Shown here in pieces: positions 31,605 to 43,992 of a stretch of DNA of 64,000 nt. A program made the translations under genes and the position numbers. The notes below the pieces were generated by a model. That model did not search any database and had not been told where the DNA came from. It saw only the letters and a program-made list of their open reading frames with translations. The stretch is from NCBI GenBank assembly GCA_030762935.1, contig CM060880.1, positions 11,194,501 through 11,258,500 on the forward strand, written 5' to 3'. Origin of the DNA: Hymenopus coronatus (Eukaryota; Arthropoda; Insecta; Mantodea; Hymenopodidae). Position 1 is the first letter of the stretch; each line of letters opens with the position of its first letter.

Positions 31605-32252
31605 CTAATTCGATACCGAGATTTCACCGGAAATACTGTTTAGGCACCCCCTGAAACCAGGAAAAGGATTTTTAGAAAAATCTTCGTGTGTGCGTCTGGG
31701 CAGCATAGCTCAAAAACGAAAACTCCATCAAATACCAAACTTGCTGTTTAGATTCAGCATCTTCCAAGGATACGACACCAAGATTTTAAAGAAAATCTCC
31801 CCACCCCAACTACCCTTTACATTAAAAAAAAAAAATCGAAAAGCTTGGTCTTTTCAAAAATGTTCTTACGAATTTGATTAAAATATCTTATATGTAATAT
31901 ATTTATATGACAAACAAAATGTATATCGTATTTTCTGGGAATAGCCTCTGAAAACTTCTTTATTCTGGATTGAATTTTTCTGAATTTTGCATAACTGGTA
32001 AACTGTAAGAGATAAACACAAATTTACGACACTAAAAATTTACTTATAAAACGCACAATTTATGTCATATCATTATTTTTTTGTCGATTTAGCCGTTTTC
32101 GAAATATTCCTTGTTATTGGTTTCGGTTTTAAAATACTTAAACTTTTCTCATATGGGACTTTCAACTCTTAGCCACGCAAAGAAACGGATTTCAATCCCA
32201 GCAACCACATTTCAAAACATTTGATTGAAAGTTTAGCTTAGTGCATTCCCTA
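31605..32252 (+). mobile_element. HINE-like repeat, 5' end missing
   Basis: AATTCGATACCGAGATTTCA at the left, AGCTCAAAAACGAAAAC, AGGATACGACACCAAG, GGTAAACTGTAAGAGATAAA and TTCCTTGTTATTGGTTTCGG; ends within GCTTAGTGCATTCCC. Confidence 0.85.
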
Positions 32253-32514
32253 TGTCAGTTGACAGAAAGGAAAAAGCTATCTAAATACGAATACACTTTT
32301 TTGAACAGGATAATGCATTACTGCACACTTTTGACATTATTTACTTATTTATCATCATGTATTATTTACCCATTTCCTTTTAATACCCTAAGAATTCTCC
32401 ACCTCTTATCTTTCGTGTTTTAATAAATTAATTTCTGTGGATTAAAAGCATTAGAAGCTGGAGTACGCCATGGTAAACAACACAACAAAACAATTATTTG
32501 TGTTTTGTTTAGCT

Positions 32515-33055
32515 TGTTTGATACAAGAATTTGAAGCACCCTGATGCTCCAAAAGTTACGGTCTGGTATGGAATAATTGGTGATATGATTGTTGGACCAT
32601 ATTTCTTTGATGGAAATGTAAATCTGTTTACATATAGGGAATTGCTGGACACCACTCTAAAGAAGCTCCTGGATGGTAACCACTGAATCAATTGCTAAGA
32701 ATGTTGTTTCAACAAGATGGATCTACGGCACATGCTCTGACGGTTTTCCAGAAAGTAAATAACATGTTCGGTGTGCAATGGATTGGACTAGGTGGACCAC
32801 AGGCGTTGCCTCCACAAGCCTCCAGATCTCATAATGATTATTTTTTCTATTGGTGTATGTGAAGCATAAGGTTTTTCAGACAAAGGCCACAACCAACTTT
32901 AATGTGTTAAAACAAATGAGTATATATTCTATTCAGAATATTCCACCTGAAACACGTTTAAGAGTGACGGAGCAATGTCAGAATAGAGTGAGCCACTGTC
33001 TTCAAGTAAATAGACAGCATTATGAACATCTCCGGAAGGGAACATACATACTGTA
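32515..33055 (+). pseudogene. Tc1/mariner-superfamily transposase relic (DDE_3 type)
   Basis: Frames give HPDAPKVTVWYGIIGDMIVG followed by PYFFDGNV (first Asp region downstream strand), FQQDGSTAHAL (the 'QQDGAPPH' catalytic block), NMFGVQWIGLGGP, and a C-terminal NIPPETRLRVTEQCQNRVSH. This matches the C-terminal half of a transposase type common in arthropods ('VW.GI..D.IIGP.FF...QQDGAP.H...WIGRGGP'). It is 5'-truncated and frameshifted. No inverted repeats were seen. Confidence 0.75.
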
Positions 33056-33059
33056 ACAG

Positions 33060-34084
33060 AAACGTAACATTAAGAAATAATTTATTTGTCTACATTTGAC
33101 ATAAACCAACCCTATAAAACGAAAACAATGATAAATAAGTCAAAAATGGCGTTGTCCAATTATAGATTATACACAAGCATTTTTCAAACAAAGTTTTATT
33201 TTTCTTCCCTATTTGTCAACGAAACCTTTGTGTCACACGGTATTATACTGTTAAGGTTATGTGACAAAAGGTCGGTGAAATGCCAATTTTTATATTTAGT
33301 TCAGCCTCTGCCAAGAATGAGGTACTTTTCTTTTTTAAACTTCCCACACACAAATGTCGTATGAATAAAAATTGTATTTGTTTGCAACTTTCCCAAAAAA
33401 ATGCTCTAAGGATTTTGATCAGAATACCATACGTTTTAAACTGTCAATAAATGCATCATATTTTCATTTTTCTGGGAACGTGCTGTGGTATCATCTTCAT
33501 TCTGAACGAAATGTGTAGTTTGTAAACGATAAGAGAGAACAATTTCAGATATTAGAAAAAAAAAGTCCCTCTTTCAAATGTGAAGAGTAAATGAGTGAGA
33601 CAGATTTATTTATAAATTAATTTTACATTTCACAGTTTGAAATTCGTAAATACACTCCACACTTGCAAATGGAAATAAAGAAATTCATACCACTGAGAAC
33701 TTGATGTGCTAATGTTGGAAGAGTATTGTGGATCCCCTCTTCTCCCAAATTGACTGTAGTATGAATCTTAAAATAATATGTCTTTTAAGATCTGTTTCCT
33801 GAAATTAGACCACTTGCATATTTCTGCAAAACTTATTTATATTTCGTTACGTTACAAAGGTAAAAGCGATAGATAAATGTTTTAACAACTGGACGTTATC
33901 TGTTGGCCTTCAAATTCCATGCTCTTTGCACGCAATCGCGAGAAACAACAGAATATCGAAAGACTTAAAAACATTTGAACATTCAAACCATTAATAACGG
34001 ATATCTCGGAAATGGCTTGTCATCACAAAAAAATACTTATTTGGAATAAATAGCGTGTTCAGATCTACTTTTTTTCCTTCTTTT
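33060..34084 (+). other. Intron; old HINE-like relic at 33395-33545
   Basis: A strongly diverged stretch retains CTCTAAGGATTTTGATCAGA, TTTTCTGGGAACG and GTAAACGATAAGAGAG of the main family. The rest is unassigned. Confidence 0.4.
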
Positions 34085-34620
34085 CTTTGAGTGGTTTCGT
34101 ATGTAGAGCACATTCCGCAGAGTGCGGGTTCGGTTCCCATAGCACTCTTCCTGACTCATTGGTTTTTTCGGGGGTTTTCCGGGTCAGCAGACGCATGCTA
34201 GGTAGGTTTCTTTAATCCCCTGAATTTCCTGTCCCTCCATGTCGTTTCCATTACCAGTTCATTCATCCTTCGTCCCATTGGTTTTTTTTAGGTTTGAAAG
34301 TATCGGCAAATATGTTTGGCGCGGCTTGGCAGGGAAAAAGAATGCTCAAAGTGACTATCTCAATCCCCCGACTTTGGCTGGTTACACAAAAGAGGACCAC
34401 TCCTGACGGGGGTTTTAGACCCTATGTGGGGCGGTGGCTCGGTCTGCCTGTCCAAAACCTGTAGGGACTCTTGTCATTGCTGCGCCGTCGCTCCTGATTC
34501 CGGCCGCCCAGTGTATCCTCTCAACTTACACTTCCCTCCCAGGGGCGTAGGTACAATATCCTCATGTACGCTGTTGAGTACCCCCAACCATATCCTACCC
34601 TGTCCTATATAAGATTATAC
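34085..34620 (+). mobile_element. SINE-7, tRNA-derived with long tail
   Basis: tRNA-like head with GTTTCGTATGTAGAGCACAT and box B GGGTTCGGTTCCC, then TTTTTTCGGGGGTTTTCCGG and CTGAATTTCCTGTCCCTCCA. The distal part (34430-34620) is GC-rich and of uncertain relation. Only copy of this type recognised in the window. Confidence 0.6.
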
Positions 34621-34682
34621 AAAATTCCTTCCGAATGAAGACTTTTCTAAGAAAATTCCGGATATACATTTTATTTTTCTTG

Positions 34683-35469
34683 TAAACTTCTGCGTACTAT
34701 GTACATAGTATATAGAGAATATATTGTATTGCACCCAAAAATTCGATACCGAGATTTCACCTGAAATACAAAAAAAAAAAGTATTTTTGAAAAAAGGTCC
34801 AAGTGTGTGGGTGTGTCTGTGGACAGCATAGCTCAAAAACGAAAATACCGTTAAATACCAAACTTTGTATCTTCTAACGATGCGACACGATTTTCAAGAA
34901 AAAATGTTCGCATATTTTGATTTTCTCAAAAATGGCTGTAACAATTCTGATTAAAATCTCTTATATTTAAGATATTTACATGCCAAATAAAATGTATATT
35001 TTGAATTTTCTGGGAATAGCCTCTAAAGACCTCTTTATTCTGGATGATTTTTATTGGATTTTACATAACTGGTAAACCGTAAGAGATAGATAAAGGCTAA
35101 CTTAACAGAAAATGTAAAGCTCGTTAAAACACACAATTTATGTTATATACATTTTTTTTCGTTGAGTTGATCGTTTTTTGATATTCCTTGTTATTGATTT
35201 CAGCTTTAAAAAACTGAACTTTTCTCATACAGGAATTTGTCAACTCCTGTCCGTACAAAGGAACTTCAGTCACATAGCAACCAGCTTTTGACTATCACTT
35301 TAACCTATGGTACTCCCTTATTTCCCATCTAGTTACCAGGAAGCAAGTAATAAGACTATTTCGGCTAACTTTTTCTCGATTAGAGTGAAGTAAATCGAAG
35401 CATAATCTTTTTTTAACAATAATTTGTTGCAGAGATGTAGAGAAAGTCTTGTGAATGGTGCACATCAGC
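34683..35469 (+). mobile_element. HINE-like repeat, near full length
   Basis: ACTATGTACATAGT palindrome, AATTCGATACCGAGATTTCA, AGCTCAAAAACGAAAAT, GGTAAACCGTAAGAGATAG, TGTAGAGAAAGTCTTGTGAA, GTGCACATCAGC. Confidence 0.88.
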
Positions 35470-35763
35470 CCGGTTCTAAATGTTGGCAGGATGGAGAAGA
35501 AACTAGGTTTAGGATGCTAAGCCTAGCTGAGGGCGACATGCAACCTTGTTGTAACACATTGAGGACGCGGACAAGTTCCGGACCTACCTCCATCTTCCGC
35601 CAATCGATCCTGCGTCAATTACTCGCGCAAAACCAGTTCTTTTACATCGGGGTTCCCAAGATGTACATGGGATACTTTTGAGTTGACATCTGTATACCCG
35701 CCAGGGTAATAAATTTCTCTTCCTACGCTGTAGATGGCGTATCTTGTAGTTCGAGGCTATATG

Positions 35764-35880
35764 TTGCCATGGTAGCTCAGTGGTAGAGCAGTCGGCTAGA
35801 GATCGGGAGATCCGTGGTTCAAATCCCAGCTATGGCATTGAATTTTTCAGTCTGGCTCTACCTATCCAACTCCTGTTCAA
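35764..35880 (+). mobile_element. SINE-3, well-preserved tRNA-like head
   Basis: GCCATGGTAGCTCAGTGGTA (A box), a 72-nt tRNA-length head, box B GTGGTTCAAATCCC, GCATTGAATTTTTCAGTCTG. The anticodon stem does not pair well, so it is not a functional tRNA gene. Confidence 0.82.
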
Positions 35881-36076
35881 CACATGACTTGTGTGAAAAA
35901 TACAATTAATCCAATACCTGTAACCATTTTGTATTTTTTGATAAGTTCTATGTTCAGTGGCTTCCTGGCCTAAACGAACCTACAGAATGCTTTCTAATCT
36001 AATCTACAAGATGAATCTTCCATTGACGCTTGTAATGTAGTATTTAAGGAGTATGACCATGGACAATACAGAGGGG

Positions 36077-36325
36077 CCGCGCCGTGGCCGAGTGGTTAGA
36101 CCACTCGCCTCTCACCTAGACGGCCGGCCCGGTTTGATCCGAAGCGACCGCATGTGAGATTTATGGTGGAAAAGCGGCGCAGGGGCGGGTTTTTTTACCG
36201 GGTTCTCCGGTTTCCCCCGCCATCGCATTCCACCGGTGCTCCATCTTCATTCCATGTATCACCAGTGTCATCGCCTGCGGTGCCTTGGCAGTAAAAGCGG
36301 GCGTTAAACGCTACCAAAAAACGCG
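36077..36325 (+). mobile_element. SINE-4, full-length copy
   Basis: Head GCGCCGTGGCCGAGTGGTTA, loop CCTCTCACCTAG, box B CGGTTTGATCC, body GCATGTGAGATTTATGGTGG, CTCCGGTTTCCCCCGCC, ATCACCAGTGTCATCGCC, tail AAAAGCGGGCGTTAAACGC. Reference copy for the family. Confidence 0.88.
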
Positions 36326-36865
36326 AAATGTACGGACAATTTCTTCAAATGTTTATGTCGAATAACATCAACTACATAGAAACTTTAGTTAGCTTAGTGC
36401 CCAGAAGACATAACATATGTGCTACATTTCTCATGACTTTCTCTGCTCTCTTCTACAACTCATTCTTACAGAAGAATTTTTATTGGACCAACCAGCACGG
36501 AGTTCCATAGAAACCCAGGAGAACAAATTATAAAGAGGAAAAAAAACAAGATTTGATGTCACACATTTACTGCGGTCATTAAGCGGAAAACAGTCATTCT
36601 TCAGCATCGGAATCGCTTTCGCTGGCAGCAGAAAGTCTTGTAGGAAATCACTCCGGATTCTGCATACCTCATGGAACGTCTTTCTAAGGGGTTTTGGCTC
36701 ATTCACAATGAGCTGTGAGCGCAGACGCTGCATGAGCGCAAGACTTTGTACCCATATTATTCAACGTAAGCGTTCACATAGAAACACACTACTCAGGACA
36801 CACGCAGGAGTTTGTAAACTCCAATCTTTATCCTTGCGTTGCGTACTTAGAGAAATAATTGTTGT

Positions 36866-37130
36866 TTTCCGTGGTAGGGGTATTATGCTAGTCACGGGTT
36901 TAAACCTTTCGGAGGTCCATGGATTTTTTTCGGGCGTAAAACCCTTAGCATGGCTTCCTTAGGAAGTGAAGTAAAGCCGTTGGTCCCGTGACGTAGATTA
37001 GCGGCACGTGAAAGTACCTCAAGCCTTATAAAGAGGCCTCTGAACAAAATTAATCGGTCTTCACGCTCAGTGTAGAATGGGACGTCATGAACCGCAGCAG
37101 TTAAAGAGCTTCCATAAATAAAATTCAATT
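36866..37130 (+). mobile_element. SINE-2 copy
   Basis: TTCCGTGGTAGGGGTATTAT, CATGGCTTCCTTAGGAAGTG, GCCGTTGGTCCCGTGACG, CTCTGAACAAAATTAATCGG, CATAAATAAAATTC. Confidence 0.85.
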
Positions 37131-38174
37131 CAACTTAAGAGAAAGCATTCTGCATTCCTTCCTCTACGTATTGCCTGCTGTGCAATGCGAGATTTTACAG
37201 CGCCTACTATGCATGCATGCTCTTGTATTTAGCCGAGCCGTACCACCTCTCATTTCCCCCAGGAGGCTGTGGCAGTGTCTTTGGGAAACCTCTGCGTTTA
37301 GATGTACTGACTCTCAAAAATTGTAAGGCGCAAAGAGATAATTCATATTTCATTAAATGTGTAACTTTATCACTTTCTCTAGGCTTCCATGCTTGCATTA
37401 TTTTCAATGTTTTGGTCAAAAAAATATTGTGACATCACTGACACGATCGTTAGTTGTGTGCATGCAAGTTATACTAGGTACCTATTCGTTCTTAAACGAT
37501 TTATGAATTTTCTTATATGATATTAGTGGCTATATTATTCAATTTGCGGAGCGTTTGGAAGAAGATGATGATAATGATAATAAAATAGTAGCAATAATAT
37601 TTATTAGCTTATAGAGTTGTATAACTTTCAAGCACCGCCAAAGTTATAAATATGTACTTAGAGAATATTTACATTTCTTCAATCTATATCCGCCTGTGAT
37701 ATACAGATCTAGAAATCCGTATCAACTTCTTGCGTTACGCTTACGACTGACTGATTGTGATTGTGGCTTTAACGTGGAAACGTTTTTATGTACTTAATGT
37801 TGTTCGAAATAAACGCTTGCATGTTCGTTGGCACCCTTATGGTACCGATTTTAACGCGCGCGAACGTTTATCTAATAATGCTTTTTTACTGAAGAAACCC
37901 AGTAGACCTGAAAGCATGCGTTTGCGGTGAAATCGCGAAATTGCTGGGTAGAGTGAGATGCTTTCCCTGCTGTAAGTGGTCGCTAGATAAAGCAATGTGA
38001 ATGCAAACTCATCGCATTTTTAATATTTCAATTTACTTAATGTTTTCAAAATATATGACTTGTATCTTGGTACGTTGTGAAGTTGTTTACAGGAACTCGA
38101 CGCGGGGGAGCTGGGAGAAAGAACCCGCTTCTGAAAACCTGCTGCATTAAAATATACTTCTCATCAGATTAATG
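37131..38174. other. ASAP intron 1, no feature recognised
   Basis: No supported gene or repeat; overlapping short open frames on both strands at 37207-37432 only. Confidence 0.35.
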
Positions 38175-38176
38175 TA

Positions 38177-39328
38177 CGAGGGGCGTTCAATAAGTCCTTA
38201 GAAAAACAAATTATTTTGGCGCATTTTTATTTTTCAACGTACTCTCCTTTTATCTCGATACACTTTTCCCAGCGTTTCTCCAACCTTTCAAAAAGTAGGA
38301 TTTCTGAAGGTCCTCAAAATAGACATGTGTTTGGGAAATGACTGTTCGTTAGACGTGGATCGCCGAGCCACTTTTTCAAGTTCGGAAATAAAGAAGTCAC
38401 TCGGGTCCTAAATCTGGTGAATACGGTGGATGTTGTAGCAATGGGAATCTTATTTCTACAATTTTCGCCATTGAAACTACTTAGGCTTGCATTCTTGCAC
38501 TGTCTTGATGAAAGAGAATTTATTTCTTTGCTAAATGATGGCGTTTTTTCTTGATTCTCCGTTCAATCGGTGCAATAACGATGCATAATATTCTCCATTT
38601 ATCGTTCTTACTTGCAAGTAATGTGGCCATCACCTTTGCCTTCTTCGGAGCCGGTTCGCCTTTAAAAATCCACTCTTTTGTCTGTGGAGTGTAGTGTATC
38701 CACGTTTCATCCACAGTTATGTGTTGACGCATAAACTCGTCAGGATTGCGACGGAAAATTGCCAAACCAGCTTCCAAATCTATCACTCTGTTGCGTTTAT
38801 TCTTCATTGAGAGCAAACGCGGCACCCATTTGCCGAGACTTTTGTCAGATGTTTGGTGTAAAATTCAGAATACTACCTTGTGATATGCCTATGGCCTTTA
38901 CCATTTCGCAAACTTTGATTCTTCAATCCCTCAAAACCATATCCTAGATTTTGTCAATTATTTTGGAGGAAGTCAGTTCTACTGAAGGAACGATGTTTCA
39001 TATTTTGTGGATGTACGGCCACGTTTAAATTCATTTATCCGATTATAAATTATTGGAAACGCAGGAGCAGATGTACCAAGAACTTCATCCAACGTTTATC
39101 TCTTTCGGTTTTAAGCCTTTAAGATAGAAGCTCTAAGCTCCCCCCCCCCCATCTTTCTAAATAAACGCAAGATTATTGATTAAGTCGCCAATGGCAACGA
39201 AACCACGAGATGGATATGGTTGGGACTTTTAACTGCCATCTAGTAAGAGACGACGGTTACTAAATACAAACTTTTTTTCGATGCTACGAGTGTAATGTCT
39301 TGGATTTTCTAAGGACTTATGCCCCTGG
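38177..39328 (-). mobile_element. Mariner element with TIRs and TA target site, decayed
   Basis: Terminal inverted repeats CGAGGGGCGTTCAATAAGTC (left) and, read from the right end, CCAGGGGCATAAGTCCTTAG, share TAAGTCCTTAGAAAA. Flanking TA dinucleotides are at 38175-38176 and 39329-39330. The minus-strand transposase shows INEFKRGRTSTK, VCEMVKAIGISQGS, WVPRLLSMKNKRNR, LAIFRRNPDEFMRQHITVDE followed by TWIHYTPQTKEW (first catalytic Asp retained), GEPAPKKAKVMATLL and HPPYSPDLGPSDF (third Asp block). At 1152 bp it is shorter than typical mariners (about 1.3 kb) and is frameshifted. Confidence 0.9.
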
Positions 39329-39330
39329 TA

Positions 39331-40275
39331 AATGGTATGCGCAGGGTGCGGCTGAATGGCATCAGCGAAGCTCATTTAACAATTAACTGAATGTATACCT
39401 CTAACACGTTTCCCCATGGGTACGGAGCCTCGAACACAAGGATGCTGCGTATACTTTTTGCCGTGACACTTGTCGGGAAGTAGGTCGAGTTTCTCGATAA
39501 GTGGCGACGTGAGATTATCGACTTGACTAATTAAGCAGAGACTGCACAACGCAGTCTTGGCAACCAAAGCCATTGTTAGCAATAGTAGCTGACTGTCGAG
39601 TTTGTCAAGTAACCCCAGACTTTCCTTATACCATTACTTGCGTACTGGATTCGTACCAAACTGCAAACTTAAGGACTAGCGTCTTTAAATGGTAAATATT
39701 TTCAAAACATTTCCTGTACCTAACATAATAATTTTTGTTCATTCGAAAAGCAACTCTCGACGATTTTAATAAAATATGTGTTTGTTACATTGCAGTGACC
39801 TTTTAATTTTCTGCAAATAGACTCTTAAGTCGTCTTCATTCGTCCTTGTGGGTTTATTATGTATAAGGTAAATGAAGTCACATTTGTAGCAGTTTTGCTA
39901 TAAAAGAAGTTAATCTTCTGCATGAACAACTTTTAAAATAGTTTTCAAATTTTATAATTATGGTGGATAAAATACCTTTACGGTGGCATATTATTGTCCA
40001 CCATTATCCATGAGTGTCATCTTAAGCACGGTGCAAGTGACATTTTTAAATTGAGAAATATTTCCTGTTCAGTAAGCATTACGATCGATTGAATAATTTT
40101 ACAACCAAGTGAAATTAGGCCGATATCAAATTTTAGAATCCCTCATCACGTGGCCTGAGAAGCTGAGTTTCATATATGCTTAATTAGAAACAGAAAATGG
40201 GGGTAACAAAAGCTTATTTCGCATCCCATTGACATTTAATACGGATTTTGTGTGAATCAACGACGAATTTCGAAC
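39331..40275 (+). other. Intron; old HINE-like relic at about 39690-39960
   Basis: The relic keeps CGACGATTTTAATAAAATAT and TTAATTTTCTGCAAATAGAC with a CTTCATTC end. The remainder is unassigned. Confidence 0.35.
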
Positions 40276-41115
40276 TTTTTACTTTCTCTGGTCCCGTATG
40301 TACAATGTGGAGAAGTATTGTATTCCACCCAAAAATTCGATACCGAGATTTCACTAGAAATACATGTTTTAGAACCCCCTGAATAAAAAAAAAAGCATTT
40401 TCAGAAAAAGGTCCATGTGTGTCTGTGGAGAGCATAGCTCAAAAACGAATAGACCGTTAAATACCAAACTTGGTATTTAGGTTTACTGTCTTCCAAGGAT
40501 GCGACACGAAGATTTTCAAGAAAATCCCCCACTCCTAACTATCCTTTACATGCAAAAATTCTCGAAAATTTTGTTTTTCTTAAAAGTGGACGAAAATTTA
40601 TTAAAATACCACATATTAAAGACATATCTATCACAAATAAAATATTTATCTTGAATTTTCTGTGAATAGCTTCTAAAGACCTGCTTATTCTGGATGAATT
40701 TTGCTTAATTTGGTATAACTAGTAAACTGTAAGCGATAGACAAAAACTACTTTACAAAATATGTAGATCTTGTTAAAATACACAAGTTATGTGATATACA
40801 CTTTTCGTGGAGCTTACCGTTTTCGAGGTATTTCTTGTTATTAGTTTCAGTTGTGAAGTGTCCGTTTTTCTGTTCTACTCCTGGCCAAGCAAGGAATCGA
40901 TTTGCAATGATCTAACGACAGCTTTTAAAACATTTGACTATCACTTTAGCCTAGTGCATTCTCCTCCTTCCAACCTACTTATAAAGGACTAAGTAATAAA
41001 ATTCTTCTAATGTTTATCTCGATTAGCATGGTGTTGAAAGAAGAATTATCTTTTGTAAGAAGTTTGTAGAATAGCTAGAGAAAGTGATGTGAGTGCAACG
41101 CATCAGAATTTTTTT
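40276..41115 (+). mobile_element. HINE-like repeat, near full length
   Basis: TTTTTACTTTCTCTGG start (hairpin mutated), AATTCGATACCGAGATTTCA, AGCTCAAAAACGAATAG, AGGATGCGACACGAAG, AATGTTTATCTCGATTAGCA, AGAGAAAGTGATGTGAG, GCATCAGAATTTTT. Confidence 0.88.
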
Positions 41116-41598
41116 TTTTTCGTGTTCTTTTCAGTATTAATGAAAACAGCGGTAACCGTTTTTAATCTAGGTTTGCCAAGCCTGAGCGGGATTAATCATA
41201 TAAACAAACACAAGTAGAATATCAACTTGCAGCAGGTGCATAATTAGCCACGCTCTGCTGCCATTTTTCATCAGCGCCGTTGTTGTAGGAATTGCGACCG
41301 ACATCCAGGCAAATTATCGCGTCATGACTGACTACCTGAGACCTCACATTCTTGTTAGGATTAATAATTTGTGAATGTTTGCTGGTGCTTTTATTCGGAA
41401 ATGAAGCCAATTAAAAAGGTGTATTTGGAGGATATTTCTGACAACAAGCTACACATCAGTTATGAAATTATAATCGTAAATAATCCAAAAGAATATATAC
41501 TTTTTTGTTCATTTCTATATCCCCCTTGGTCATATCAGGGGCTTTGAGTGAAACAGTTATGGTGGTTTACTCTTTGAATGTTTAGGTTAGGTTATGGT

Positions 41599-41934
41599 TT
41601 TTACTTTCTCTACCCCGCATGCACAATGTATATAGTGGATAGAGAAGGTATTCTATTGCACCCAAAAATTCCATGTCGAGTAATATATGTTTGGGGTCCC
41701 CTGAGTCCGAAAAAAGACATTTTAGAAAAAGGTCGTTGTGTGTGGACAGCATAGCTCAAACACGAAAACACCGTTAAATACCAAACTTGGTATTTCAGTT
41801 TAGTATCTTCCAAGGATGCAACATGAAGATTTTCAAGAAAATCCCCCACCACAAACTACCCTTGACGTGGAAAAATCCTGTATATTAAAGATATTTACAT
41901 CCCAAATAGCTTCTGAAGACGTTTTTGCTTGACT
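41599..41934 (+). mobile_element. HINE-like repeat, 5' part
   Basis: TTTTTACTTTCTCTACCCCG, GATAGAGAAGGTATTCTATT, AGCTCAAACACGAAAAC, AAGGATGCAACATGAAG; breaks off about 41930 against an inverted copy. Confidence 0.82.
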
Positions 41935-42560
41935 AGGAGTGGAACAAAAGAAAAACGGAGACTCCGTGAAAGAGAAAAGTATAAGTACTTCACAATTGAA
42001 ACCAATAACAAGGAACATCTCGGAAACAGTTACCTCCACAACAAAAACGCAAAGGACATAAATTGTGTGTTTTGGCCAGATCTACATGTTTTGTGTATCT
42101 CTTAAGGTTTAGCAGTTCAGCAAAACTCCGCAAAATTCATCCAGAATAAAGACATCTTTAGAGGCTACTCCCAGAAAATTAAATGTATCCATTTTATTTG
42201 CCATATATCTTTAATATATGACATTTTAATCAAATTCGTTAGAGCCATTTTTGAGAAAATAAAAATTTTCGAAATTTTTTCCAAGTAAAGGTTATTTTGG
42301 AGTGGGGGGGGATTTTTTCTCAAAATCTTAGTCACGCAGCCCCGGAAGATACTAAACTTAAATACTAAGTTTGGTATTTTATCGACCTTCGTTTTTAAGT
42401 TATCGCGTTTACAGACACACGGACCTTTTCCTTTTTTTTTTTTACACATGGAACCCTAAAACGTCTATATATTTCCGGTGAAATCACGGTATCGAATTTT
42501 TGGGTGGAATGCAATGCCGTCTCTATACACTATGTACATAGTACGTGTTGAGAAAGTAAA
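41935..42560 (-). mobile_element. HINE-like repeat, inverted, 3'-truncated
   Basis: Plus-strand view ends AATTTTTGGGTGGAATGCAA and TCTATACACTATGTACATAG then TTGAGAAAGTAAA, i.e. an intact hairpin end in reverse. Confidence 0.85.
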
Positions 42561-42639
42561 CACGCTCCTGTGTCATGGCTTTGAAAATTAACGTTCTCTC
42601 TGCACTACGAAAATAACTAATATAAAGCGACTTTTCACT

Positions 42640-43388
42640 TGAAAAAGGTACAAGTATTTGAAAAATGAAAGCAATAACAAAGAACGGCACAAACTGTGTG
42701 CTTTATCGGCATCATTTTTTTATATTCTAATAAGAATTGGTTTTACTTTCTCGGATTAGCGACTATTGAGATGGAGATAGATGACTTCACAGACTATTCC
42801 CAGAAAATTCAAGATGTTATAGAGATAACGACACTACATTTTAATCAAATAATGAATAATTCACAATTACTTTTTCCATGTACAGAGTAGTTTGGGGTGT
42901 TTTTAGAAAAATTTTTGGCATCCTTGAAGATATGAACTTTAATACCAGGTTTCATATTTAACATCAAGTTTTATTTTTGAATTATGCTGTGTACAGATAA
43001 ACATGCACTGACCTTTTTCTGATTCAGTTTGTCGCAAAACATGTATTTCCAGATGAAATTTAAAGTAGTTTTTTGAGTTAACCATTTCGAGATATTCCTT
43101 AGTTTTTGTTTAAATTTCTCAATACTTATTATATATTTCTCAAATTCATTTCTTTACAGAAAACCGAATTTGAAAGCCATCATAACTCTTAAAGGCTTTT
43201 ACTACCGCTTTAGCCTAAAGTATTCCCATATTTCCCACCTACGTACAGGAAAAAAAATAATGTAATAAGACTATTTCTGCAAAATATTTTTATCTCGTTC
43301 AGCATGAATAATACAAACCTTTTGTAACAATATTAGTGACAGAATAGATAGAGAAAATCATGAGAATGGAACACAAGATTTTTTCCCC
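42640..43388. mobile_element. Two diverged HINE-like pieces, inverted to each other
   Basis: About 42640-43065 is a minus-strand piece (AAAGCAATAACAAAGAACGG ... CATGTATTTCCAGATGAAAT). From about 43070 a plus-strand 3' piece runs to AGAGAAAATCATGAGAATGG and ACACAAGATTTTTT. Confidence 0.65.
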
Positions 43389-43794
43389 TAAAAATCTCTT
43401 ACCGAGTTTGTTAAAAATTCTGTATGTACAAAACGTGCACATGAAACTCGTAAGTAATAAGAGATGACCTAAAAAATCTTAATCTGTTTGTTTCAAATTA
43501 CTTTTTTTTTTTTTTTTTTTGAAGTGGTATCTTCAGTGTTTCTCGCAATGGAAACAATATGAAATTTCATAGCAGTCATATTACGATTCATTTGTTAAAC
43601 ATTTGAATATTGTTTCTGCCTCCTGTGTCCCTCTTGTACATTACAGCGAAATGTGTAATGAATATAATTCTGCAAACGATTTTTCTGGAGTAATATGAAA
43701 CATAAAAAATACGTTTATGAATAGTCTGTGAAGCTATATAGCAATAAACGGTAGTGGACTTGATGTCTTATGGTAGTATAAGATGTGAGTTTTT

Positions 43795-43992
43795 TTATTT
43801 GTTTTTTGATGGTGTTTAACGCCCGCGTTTACTACTTGACACCACAGGCGATGACACTGATAATACATGGAATGAAAATGGAGCACCGGTGGAATGCGAT
43901 GGCGGGGGAAACCGGAAAAAACCCGTCCCTGCGCCGCTTTGTCCACCACAAATGTTACATGCGGTCGCTTGGGATCGAACCCGGGCTATATG
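43795..43992 (-). mobile_element. SINE-4 copy
   Basis: Plus-strand view: GGTGTTTAACGCCCGCG, CAGGCGATGACACTGATAAT, GATGGCGGGGGAAACCGG, TTACATGCGGTCGCTTGGGA, GATCGAACCCGGGC. The tRNA head is shortened. Confidence 0.85.

Noticed and set aside
35764..35835. Functional tRNA gene
   Set aside because: A and B boxes are good, but the anticodon stem does not pair and the same sequence recurs in SINE-3 copies with a shared 3' body.
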